This document shows positions 1-4,488 of a stretch of 5,982 nucleotides of DNA, piece after piece. The stretch is taken from positions 1-5,982 of the forward strand of contig WRBX01000041.1 in NCBI GenBank assembly GCA_009784335.1, read 5' to 3'. Both the position numbers and the translations under genes were made by a program. The number at the start of each line of letters is the position of its first letter. Within the stretch, counting starts at the first letter, position 1. The stretch is from Oscillospiraceae bacterium (lineage in GTDB: Bacteria; Bacillota_A; Clostridia; Monoglobales; WRBX01). The notes under the pieces were generated by a model. That model saw only the letters and a program-made list of their open reading frames with translations. It had not been told where the DNA came from and made no database searches.

Positions 1-1088
1 GCCAGCGAATTGCCTTTTATGAAAATGAAGGGGAGAAGGGTTAAGATGAAAAGCACAATGCCGAGCAAAATTTTTGCTATTGGCATTTTATGTTTATCAA
101 AGAGCAATTTTGCCCGCGAAAATTTGCGCGGCCTTCCTCGCCGCTTTTTCGGCTTAACATCATCATCATTTTTAAAAACAGAAAACAATCCAAAGGCCAG
201 GCTGGAAAGCGCAACCAGAATAAAATAAAATGGATTAGCCATCAAAACTTTAATCCCGCGCGCAAAACCATTGGCAAAAATCTCCCAGCTCACGCGGCCC
301 AGCCCTTCACAGAAAGCATAGTAGAAATCCCAGAATTGATTGCCTGCCACTGCCGCGCGCTCAATCGCCGGGCCGGCAGGCATAAAGGCGAGATAATATG
401 CGCCGAGCAGAATTGAGGTGACGAGGGTGGTTATCCAAATGGTTTTGCGTTTTAGCTTTAAGCCTAATAGAAAAGTTATAACGGCGGTGATTACAGCCAC
501 TTGTTCATAGATGAATAGGGCGAAGAGCTGAGTTATAAAAAAGAGTATTGAATAAGTAACTCGTAGGGGCGGCCATTGGCCGTCCGAAAACTTTCGCACT
601 TTGCGGCGCGGACGCCCAGTGGGCGCCCCTACAAATTCCGCGAGTTTGATTGCAAAATTCAAAGATAATGACAAAAAGAAAAGCGGCACAATAATGCGAG
701 TAGAGGCCGACATCCACATTGTCGCCTCCGAGTTCATCGGGATAAACATATAAATTAAAATGAAAGGTATGCCTAGCTTAAACCCGATTTTCTCGCCTGC
801 ACGCAAGAATAATATGCAAGAGCCGGCGTGCATCAGCGTGATTATAAGCGGCAATAAAAAGGAAATTCGGCACCAAAGGAAGATATCGAGAAGCCATGAA
901 AGCGGACGATATGTCCAATACCCTGTCGCAATAAATTTATCGCGAATAGGATTAGGCTCCAGGCTAAAGGTGCCATATTGCACCCAATCATCTAAAATCG
1001 GATAAAAAGCGAACCCATATAGTCCCATACGAACCAGGGCGCAAATGGATATTATGATATAGAATAAATCTCTCTTATTTATCTTCAT
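1..1088 (-). CDS. Multi-pass membrane protein, probable GT-C-type glycosyltransferase (C-terminus outside window)
   Basis: An uninterrupted frame runs from the ATG at 1088-1086 to the left edge, giving 362 visible residues and no stop. The protein is strongly hydrophobic, with about 8 or more likely membrane helices (for example residues 8-30, 76-96, 104-120, 131-149, 178-211, 214-236, 286-305, 336-356). After the first helix comes a loop with an Asp pair (ILDDWVQYG, D33-D34) and then YRPLSW (60-65). An acidic first outer loop followed by a YRP-type motif is the pattern of GT-C fold glycosyltransferases that use lipid-linked sugars; family assignment is inference. Residues 153-175 are encoded by a palindromic repeat. 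Residues 312-322 form a very basic cytoplasmic-type loop with an RGRPRK core. The start has only a weak AAGG 10 nt upstream. The gene follows the 223-aa membrane protein gene on the same strand, across a repeat-filled 110-bp gap. It could instead be an O-antigen or GtrII-like membrane protein. Confidence 0.85.
   Translation of the reverse strand, partial: MKINKRDLFYIIISICALVRMGLYGFAFYPILDDWVQYGTFSLEPNPIRDKFIATGYWTYRPLSWLLDIFLWCRISFLLPLIITLMHAGSCILFLRAGEKIGFKLGIPFILIYMFIPMNSEATMWMSASTRIIVPLFFLSLSLNFAIKLAEFVGAPTGRPRRKVRKFSDGQWPPLRVTYSILFFITQLFALFIYEQVAVITAVITFLLGLKLKRKTIWITTLVTSILLGAYYLAFMPAGPAIERAAVAGNQFWDFYYAFCEGLGRVSWEIFANGFARGIKVLMANPFYFILVALSSLAFGLFSVFKNDDDVKPKKRRGRPRKFSRAKLLFDKHKMPIAKILLGIVLFILTLLPFIFIKGNSL
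563..632. repeat. GC-rich double palindrome inserted in frame in the membrane protein gene
   Basis: Two 24-nt arms, 563-586 and 609-632, are inverted copies of each other with 21 of 24 positions matching, separated by 22 nt. The outer ends read GTAGGGGC and GCCCCTAC. Each arm also contains its own perfect 13-nt palindrome with an unpaired centre: left CGGCCA-A-TGGCCG (read on the minus strand), right CGCCCA-G-TGGGCG. Two of the three arm differences are a compensating pair that keeps each inner hairpin intact; the third is the unpaired centre base. The element supplies codons 153-175 of the host gene (23 codons, 69 nt plus one base), with no stop and no frame change, in a loop between two membrane helices. 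It resembles small dispersed palindromic (MITE-like) repeats; other copies cannot be seen in this window. Confidence 0.85.
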
Positions 1089-1099
1089 TATTGAAAAAC

Positions 1100-1185
1100 C
1101 TTAATGAATAATGAATGATGAAGGATTAATAATGAATAATTGCCGACTGAAAGAAAATATTATTCATTATTCATCATTCATTAAG
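1100..1185. repeat. Intergenic element A: heptanucleotide tandem array with inverted arm
   Basis: From 1103 the sequence is a 7-nt tandem array: AATGAAT, AATGAAT, GATGAAG, GATTAAT, AATGAAT (1103-1137). After a non-repeated middle (about 1141-1157) the inverse unit follows at 1162-1182: ATTCATT, ATTCATC, ATTCATT. The arms can pair: 1128-1140 with 1158-1170 (13 bp) and 1110-1120 with 1172-1182 (11 bp), with a 7-nt, one-unit bulge on the left. It fills the gap between the 223-aa gene and the glycosyltransferase-like gene, so it lies in any transcript joining them. There is no T-tract that would make it a convincing terminator. Confidence 0.8.
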
Positions 1186-1198
1186 TTTTTATATATAG

Positions 1199-1870
1199 CT
1201 ATCTGCACTTACAACTATTAGCAATATCAATTTTCCACCTAAAATGCTCGGCAATCGCATATTTTCCAATCAGCGAAACCACGGCAATCAGCAGAGCGAT
1301 AACCCCGCTGCATGATATGTATAAAATGTTGCCTTCCATGTATATATAAGCCAGAAAACCGTATGCCCCAAGCACAAACGCCACGCTCACCCAAGCCCAA
1401 ATTTTAAAGAAAGTAGCCAAGAATGCAAATGTTGGATATTCATTCGATTCTTCCTGAATCCCGAAACCCGAATCCTGAATCCTGGGTATAGCTTTCGGAA
1501 ACTCTGTTGGCAACGCAACTGCTTTTGGAGCGGCAATGGCAGGCGTTATGGTAGCCGCCTCGGTTGGCACAGTGTTCACAATCGGGCTAATCGGCTTTGG
1601 CAACACTTTTTTTACTTCTGAAATCGGAGTTGGAGTGATAACCGCTTCTTCGGCAGATGTCTCGCTGCTATCCGTCTCAATCTCGCCATTTTCAATCATC
1701 TCGCGCATCAAGCCGGAAATAATGCCCATATAACGCGAACTCATCCGCCGGTTCACAAGCTCAGCCTGCACTTCCTTCAAATCATCAAAAACGAAATCTA
1801 AAATCCCCGCGTTCATCCCCTCGACCAGCGCCGAAATATCCATATCACTGTAATCTTTGAAATTTGCCAT
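1199..1870 (-). CDS. Unrecognised 223-aa protein: acidic N-terminal region, Pro-rich linker, two C-terminal membrane helices
   Basis: I do not recognise this family. Residues 1-65 (MANFKDYSDMDISALVEGMN...) look helical and charged. Residues 66-145 are a low-complexity linker rich in Pro, Ala, Thr and Glu, typical of a flexible spacer. Residues 147-178 and 183-206 are two hydrophobic segments likely to span the membrane, and the protein ends in NSCKCR. With two helices the long soluble part probably faces the cytoplasm, but topology is inference. The ATG at 1870 is chosen because GAGGTG lies 7 nt upstream; a GTG start at 1885 would sit inside that binding site. A four-copy 7-nt repeat encodes the linker stretch RIQDSGFGIQ (130-139). 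It has its own extended -10 promoter and precedes the glycosyltransferase-like gene. A membrane anchor or regulatory protein is possible, without specific support. Confidence 0.8.
   Translation of the reverse strand: MANFKDYSDMDISALVEGMNAGILDFVFDDLKEVQAELVNRRMSSRYMGIISGLMREMIENGEIETDSSETSAEEAVITPTPISEVKKVLPKPISPIVNTVPTEAATITPAIAAPKAVALPTEFPKAIPRIQDSGFGIQEESNEYPTFAFLATFFKIWAWVSVAFVLGAYGFLAYIYMEGNILYISCSGVIALLIAVVSLIGKYAIAEHFRWKIDIANSCKCR
1455..1482. repeat. Four-copy heptanucleotide repeat inside a coding region
   Basis: Four consecutive 7-nt units on the plus strand: TGAATCC, CGAAACC, CGAATCC, TGAATCC, consensus (T/C)GAATCC, followed by a partial TGG. The repeat lies in the low-complexity linker of the 223-aa protein and encodes around RIQDSGFGIQ. 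Because 7 is not a multiple of 3, gain or loss of one unit would shift the frame before the two membrane helices. Confidence 0.75.
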
Positions 1871-1877
1871 ATGTAAA

Positions 1878-1883
1878 CACCTC
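1878..1883 (-). promoter_or_regulatory. Ribosome binding site GAGGTG that fixes the start at 1870
   Basis: On the minus strand GAGGTG lies 7 nt before the ATG at 1870. The alternative upstream GTG (1885-1883) overlaps this site, so it cannot be the normal start. Confidence 0.7.
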
Positions 1884-1893
1884 ACTTATTTTT

Positions 1894-1922
1894 ACACTAC
1901 CACTCCGCAAAATTTTCGTCAA
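1894..1922 (-). promoter_or_regulatory. Sigma-A type promoter of the 223-aa protein gene
   Basis: Minus strand: -35 TTGACG (1922-1917), exactly 17 bp spacer, -10 TAGTGT (1899-1894), with a TG extended -10 (TGG directly before the -10). The transcript would start near 1887, right before the ribosome binding site, leaving a leader of roughly 17 nt. The -10 hexamer is weak, but the extended TG and the spacing support it. Confidence 0.55.
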
Positions 1923-2015
1923 TTTTTTTATAAAATTAATTTGTAAGATATATCACAAAATCCATTAGGTTGCACAAACGGAAAAAAAGGTTCTAAATAT
2001 AACAATTCGACAAAT

Positions 2016-2046
2016 AAAAAACCAGCTATTTAACGCTGGCTTTTTT
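2016..2046 (-). terminator. Rho-independent terminator after tRNA-Glu
   Basis: Stem CCAGC (2022-2026) pairs with GCTGG (2035-2039), loop TATTTAAC, flanked by A6 (2016-2021) and T6 (2041-2046), which extend the stem past one bulged base. Read on the minus strand the hairpin begins immediately after the tRNA-Glu CCA and is followed by the T-tract, closing the tRNA-Gly/rpmF/YtvI/tRNA-Glu block. The symmetry makes it potentially bidirectional, but no plus-strand gene lies upstream. Confidence 0.85.
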
Positions 2047-2047
2047 G

Positions 2048-2122
2048 TGGTGACCCCACGGGGAATCGAACCCCGGATTCCGCCGTGAAAGGGCGGCGTC
2101 TTAACCGCTTGACCATGGGGCC
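2048..2122 (-). tRNA. tRNA-Glu (anticodon TTC)
   Basis: The 75-nt cloverleaf on the minus strand begins GGCCCCATGG and ends TGGGGTC-A-CCA, with CCA encoded at 2050-2048. The acceptor stem GGCCCCA pairs with TGGGGTC (one G-T). The anticodon stem-loop is CCGCC-CTTTCAC-GGCGG, giving anticodon TTC, which reads Glu codons. The T arm is CCGGG-GTTCGAT-TCCCCG-like with the invariant TTCGA. A consensus promoter lies about 30 bp upstream and a terminator directly downstream, so it can be made as a single-gene transcript as well as by read-through from the upstream YtvI-like gene. Confidence 0.97.
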
Positions 2123-2153
2123 GCGCCATCGCAAATTTTGCAACAACTTTTGT

Positions 2154-2182
2154 ATTATAGGGGCAAGAGCAATTTTTGTCAA
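2154..2182 (-). promoter_or_regulatory. Perfect consensus promoter of tRNA-Glu, overlapping the upstream stop codon
   Basis: Minus strand: -35 TTGACA (2182-2177), 17 bp spacer, -10 TATAAT (2159-2154). Both hexamers are perfect and the spacing optimal. Predicted start near 2147, about 25 nt before the mature tRNA 5' end. The TGA stop of the AI-2E family gene (2181-2179) lies inside the -35 hexamer. Confidence 0.9.
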
Positions 2183-3252
2183 GAATTTTTACTATTTTCC
2201 TTATATAACTTTATCGTTCCGCTTTGGTGCAGAACAATCAAAATTTGTGCCAGGATTGGGAAGAGCACCATGCCCATAACACCGAGCAGGCGATAACCGG
2301 CATACACGGCTATAATCGCGATAATCGGGTTAATTCCCAACGAATCGCCGACGATTTTCGGCTCGATAATATTGCGCACCACCATGATAATAGCCCAAAT
2401 CACGCCTAGCCCGATGGCGTATGTCATATTGCCCAAAATCAGCTCGATAACAGCCCAAACAGCCAGCACGCTTCCCGCGCCAAGCACCGGCAGAAAATCG
2501 AAAACAGCGATGGCAGCAGCGATGCCAATTGGATTTGGCGTGCCGATTATTAAAAATGCGATAGATAGGATAACAAAGGTAATGCCCATAATAATCGCAT
2601 ATGCGCGCACATAGCGCCCAAAAGAATTAATAGAGAGTTTTTTCAGTCTGGCAATAAATTCTGCGCCCTTGGGCGGTAGCTGTGCCTTCAAAAACTCAAT
2701 CACTTTATTATAGTCGAAACATAGGAAGAACGATAAAAGCACCATAAAAACAAGGCTTAGGAGGAAACTCGGGATGGAGTTGATAAAGCCTGTGGCAAAC
2801 CCAATCCCCCAATTCGAAATAGATTCAACAAAGTTCCAAATCGAATTAGTGATGCCCGCCTGAATCTCATCGGGCACATCGCCAAGGAACCCCTCGCTCC
2901 AAATGCCGAAATTTGTGATGGTTGGCGCGATATTATTGGTATAATAATCGGGAAAACCGACGAAAAAATCACGCAGGAAGTAAACCAGCCGCAGAGTTAT
3001 CCAATAAATCACTATGCCGATGGCGGTGTATAAAATCAGCATCATAATAATTGAAGTAAACTTTTGGTAGATTTTGAACTTGCGATGCAGAAAGCGCACC
3101 AAAGGCTGGAAACTTGCCACTAATATGAGCGCCATTATGAACGGCATAACCAAACCCAGCGCCATCAGCGCATAGTATCCCAGCACTAAAAGCACTGCCC
3201 AATACACAACTTTCACGATAAAATCGACTCGTTTGCTCGTTTGCTCGCTCAT
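2179..3252 (-). CDS. AI-2E family transporter, YtvI-like membrane protein
   Basis: A 357-aa polytopic membrane protein of the AI-2E/PerM (UPF0118) family. Hydrophobic segments lie at about residues 14-31, 33-50, 66-90, 160-179, 217-237, 242-274, 276-293 and 307-341, with the family's large soluble region between segments (about 91-158). Family hallmarks near the C-terminus: FDFLPVLGAG (251-260), RNIIEPKIVGDSLGINP (293-309) and YAGYRLLGVMGMVLFP (317-332). Family members export small molecules or ions; the length and sequence feel closest to YtvI, a sporulation-associated membrane protein in Bacillus and Clostridia, but that subfamily is inferred and the substrate cannot be read from sequence. 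AAGGAAG lies 7 nt before the ATG. It follows rpmF by 55 bp across a hairpin and its stop codon sits in the tRNA-Glu promoter. Confidence 0.93.
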   Translation of the reverse strand: MSEQTSKRVDFIVKVVYWAVLLVLGYYALMALGLVMPFIMALILVASFQPLVRFLHRKFKIYQKFTSIIMMLILYTAIGIVIYWITLRLVYFLRDFFVGFPDYYTNNIAPTITNFGIWSEGFLGDVPDEIQAGITNSIWNFVESISNWGIGFATGFINSIPSFLLSLVFMVLLSFFLCFDYNKVIEFLKAQLPPKGAEFIARLKKLSINSFGRYVRAYAIIMGITFVILSIAFLIIGTPNPIGIAAAIAVFDFLPVLGAGSVLAVWAVIELILGNMTYAIGLGVIWAIIMVVRNIIEPKIVGDSLGINPIIAIIAVYAGYRLLGVMGMVLFPILAQILIVLHQSGTIKLYKENSKNS

Positions 3253-3278
3253 AAAATCACTTCCTTAACATAAAATTA

Positions 3279-3299
3279 GCCCCCTAAAAATTAGGAGGC
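3279..3299 (-). terminator. Hairpin between rpmF and the AI-2E family gene (partial terminator or processing site)
   Basis: GCCCCCTAA (3279-3287) and TTAGGAGGC (3291-3299) form a 9-bp stem with one G-T pair and a 3-nt loop. On the minus strand it lies 8 nt after the rpmF stop and is followed by TAATTTTATG, a poor T-tract. It could end most rpmF transcripts and let a fraction continue into the AI-2E family gene, or mark an mRNA end for processing. Confidence 0.55.
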
Positions 3300-3307
3300 A
3301 GGCATTT

Positions 3308-3487
3308 TTAGGCTTCTTCTTTGATTACAGTTTTGCCGGCGTAGCTGCCGCAATGTTTGCAAACGCGGTGCGATAGAATAACCTCGCCGCAGTTTGAGCA
3401 AGCTGTCATCCCCGGCAAGCAAAGCTTCCAATTCGCCTTGCGCGAGCGGGTTTTCGCCTTTGAAGTTTTTCTTTTTGGAACTGCCAT
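3308..3487 (-). CDS. rpmF: 50S ribosomal protein L32
   Basis: A 59-aa protein beginning [20 protein letters not shown], the conserved basic L32 N-terminus, which binds 23S rRNA in the large ribosomal subunit. The C-terminal half has the zinc-ribbon cysteines of the zinc-binding form: C30-x2-C33 (CSNC) and C43-x2-C46 (CKHC). Length is normal for the family. AAGGAG lies 6 nt before the ATG, a strong site. In many Firmicutes rpmF follows a DUF177 (YceD) gene; here that gene is absent, and tRNA-Gly with repeat element B lies upstream, so rpmF either reads through from the tRNA-Gly promoter or uses a weak promoter in the AT-rich repeat region. I find no clear -35/-10 pair there. Confidence 0.96.
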   Translation of the reverse strand: MAVPKRKTSKAKTRSRKANWKLCLPGMTACSNCGEVILSHRVCKHCGSYAGKTVIKEEA

Positions 3488-3514
3488 TATAAGCTCCTTT
3501 CAGTCGTTCAAATT

Positions 3515-3643
3515 AATAATGAATAAATAATAATGAATAATGACAGTGGAATTTTTCTTACAAAAAATTCTTAATTTTGCTTTGCGTAAGCAAAGCTACC
3601 ATTGTTATTCACTATTCATTATTCACTCTTGCCGAAGGCAAGC
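3515..3643. repeat. Intergenic element B: heptanucleotide arrays flanking small hairpins
   Basis: Left array, period 7: AATAATG, AATAAAT, AATAATG, AATAATG (3515-3542). Right array, inverted, period 7: TTATTCA, CTATTCA, TTATTCA (3605-3625). The 11-mer AATAATGAATA at 3515-3525 is exactly inverted at 3613-3623. Between them are two perfect hairpins: GAATTTTT/AAAAATTC (3549-3556 with 3563-3570) and GCTTTGC-GTAA-GCAAAGC (3579-3596). A further hairpin, CTTGCC-GAA-GGCAAG (about 3628-3642), follows the right array and stops 2 nt from the encoded CCA of tRNA-Gly. The element occupies the whole gap between tRNA-Gly and the rpmF leader and would be in a read-through transcript. Confidence 0.8.
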
Positions 3644-3644
3644 T

Positions 3645-3718
3645 TGGAGCGGGTGATGAGAATCGAACTCACACAATCAGCTTGGAAGGCTGAGATTCTA
3701 CCATTGAACTACACCCGC
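3645..3718 (-). tRNA. tRNA-Gly (anticodon TCC)
   Basis: The 74-nt cloverleaf on the minus strand starts GCGGGTGTAGTTCAATGG and ends CACCCGC-T-CCA, with CCA encoded at 3647-3645. The acceptor stem GCGGGTG/CACCCGC is fully paired. The anticodon stem-loop TCAGC-CTTCCAA-GCTGA gives anticodon TCC, which reads GGA/GGG Gly codons. The T arm is GTGAG-TTCGATT-CTCAT. Its own promoter lies just upstream and diverges from ung; downstream are the hairpins of element B and then rpmF. Confidence 0.97.
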
Positions 3719-3735
3719 ATCGCAACTATTTATAT

Positions 3736-3764
3736 AGTATACATACCTTCACAAATTTTGTCAA
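3736..3764 (-). promoter_or_regulatory. Promoter of tRNA-Gly (divergent from ung)
   Basis: Minus strand: -35 TTGACA (3764-3759), 17 bp spacer, -10 TATACT (3741-3736). Predicted start near 3729, about 11 nt before the mature tRNA. The -35 box is back to back with the ung -35, with only 3 bp (3765-3767) between them. Confidence 0.85.
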
Positions 3765-3767
3765 TGA

Positions 3768-3796
3768 TTGACACGAAACAATTACAATGCCATACT
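3768..3796 (+). promoter_or_regulatory. Promoter of ung, placing the transcript start at the ATG
   Basis: Plus strand: -35 TTGACA (3768-3773, perfect), 17 bp spacer, -10 CATACT (3791-3796) preceded by the extended -10 TGC (3788-3790). The expected start, 6-8 nt past the -10, is 3802-3804, and the ung ATG is at 3803-3805. No Shine-Dalgarno sequence precedes this ATG, in contrast to most other protein genes here, so translation would be leaderless. Confidence 0.65.
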
Positions 3797-3802
3797 TACA
3801 TT

Positions 3803-4486
3803 ATGAAACCAACAAAACCAATCGGCAATGCGTGGGATGAAATTCTTGCGCCCATATTCGCCTCTGCGGAATATCAAAAATTTCGCGAATTTTTGAAATA
3901 TGAATATACGCATCACACGATATTCCCCGATATGTTCGATATTTTCAACGCGCTAAAGCTCGCGCCGCCTGATAAATTAAAGGTTGTGATTCTCGGGCAA
4001 GACCCATACATAAATCAAAATCAAGCGCATGGGCTGGCATTTTCGGTGCAACCTCCCGAGCCGCCGCCGCCATCGCTGGTCAATATTTTCAAGGAAATAA
4101 AAAGCGATTTGGGGATTGAAAATGAAGGGCGCGATGGCTCGCTGATAAATTGGGCGCAGCAGGGCGTGCTTCTGCTAAATAGCGTGCTCACCGTCCGCTC
4201 AGGCCTATCAAATTCGCACAAGCAAAAAGGCTGGGAGCAATTGACCTCAGCCGTTATCAATCATATTTTAACCCTCGAGCAACCCATTGTTTTCATGCTC
4301 TGGGGCCGAAACGCCCAGCAAGTTTTTGATAATTCCTCACTTCCAACTTCTAACTCCACACTGGTGCTAAAAGCGCCCCACCCATCCCCGCTATCCGCCC
4401 ACTCCGGCTTCTTCGGCTGCCGCCACTTCTCCAAATGCAATGAGTTCCTCGCCCAGCATAATCTAACCCCGATAGATTGGAGTTAA
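3803..4486 (+). CDS. ung: Uracil-DNA glycosylase, family 1
   Basis: A 227-aa enzyme that cuts uracil out of DNA by breaking the N-glycosidic bond, starting base excision repair. Visible family-1 features: catalytic water-activating motif GQDPY (65-69, D67), F80 in GLAFSV for base stacking, N126 in GVLLLNSVLTVR for uracil recognition, and HPSPLSAHSGFFGCRHFSK (193-211) with H193 and the DNA-intercalating L197. It ends TPIDW, as in E. coli Ung. Length is normal. Oddities: after GQDPY the usual HGP is replaced by INQ (70-72), and the loop 173-187 before the HPSPL motif is about 3 residues longer than in E. coli and built partly on a 7-nt repeat. The start at 3803 retains the conserved W11 region; earlier in-frame starts would lie upstream of the promoter -10 and run through the tRNA-Gly gene. 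No ribosome binding site. It converges on the SLH gene with a 2-bp gap. Confidence 0.95.
   Translation: MKPTKPIGNAWDEILAPIFASAEYQKFREFLKYEYTHHTIFPDMFDIFNALKLAPPDKLKVVILGQDPYINQNQAHGLAFSVQPPEPPPPSLVNIFKEIKSDLGIENEGRDGSLINWAQQGVLLLNSVLTVRSGLSNSHKQKGWEQLTSAVINHILTLEQPIVFMLWGRNAQQVFDNSSLPTSNSTLVLKAPHPSPLSAHSGFFGCRHFSKCNEFLAQHNLTPIDWS
4339..4359. repeat. Degenerate three-copy heptanucleotide repeat inside ung
   Basis: Three successive 7-nt units: ACTTCCA, ACTTCTA, ACTCCAC. They encode roughly LPTSNST (180-186) in the variable loop between LWGRNAQ and LVLKAPHPSPL. Three copies equal 21 nt, so the frame is kept. The match is imperfect in the third unit. Confidence 0.5.
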
Positions 4487-4488
4487 CT

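Noticed and set aside
90..416. Plus-strand open frame of 108 codons.
   Set aside because: It is antisense to the long membrane protein frame (1-1088), has no family motif and no convincing ribosome binding site.
505..717. Minus-strand open frame of 70 codons.
   Set aside because: It is another frame of the membrane protein gene; the frame without it is continuous over 362 codons and hydrophobic.
1871..1885. GTG start adding five residues to the 223-aa protein.
   Set aside because: The GTG overlaps the GAGGTG ribosome binding site used by the ATG at 1870.
2969..3202. Minus-strand open frame inside the AI-2E family gene.
   Set aside because: Out-of-frame shadow of a gene with clear family motifs.
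3488..3600. Dedicated rpmF promoter in the AT-rich leader.
   Set aside because: TTGTAA with a 17-bp spacer leads only to TTATTC; the repeats produce many chance TATTAT-like words.
3602..3802. An open frame extending ung 67 codons upstream.
   Set aside because: It runs antisense through the tRNA-Gly gene and across both promoters; the conserved Ung N-terminus starts after the ATG at 3803.
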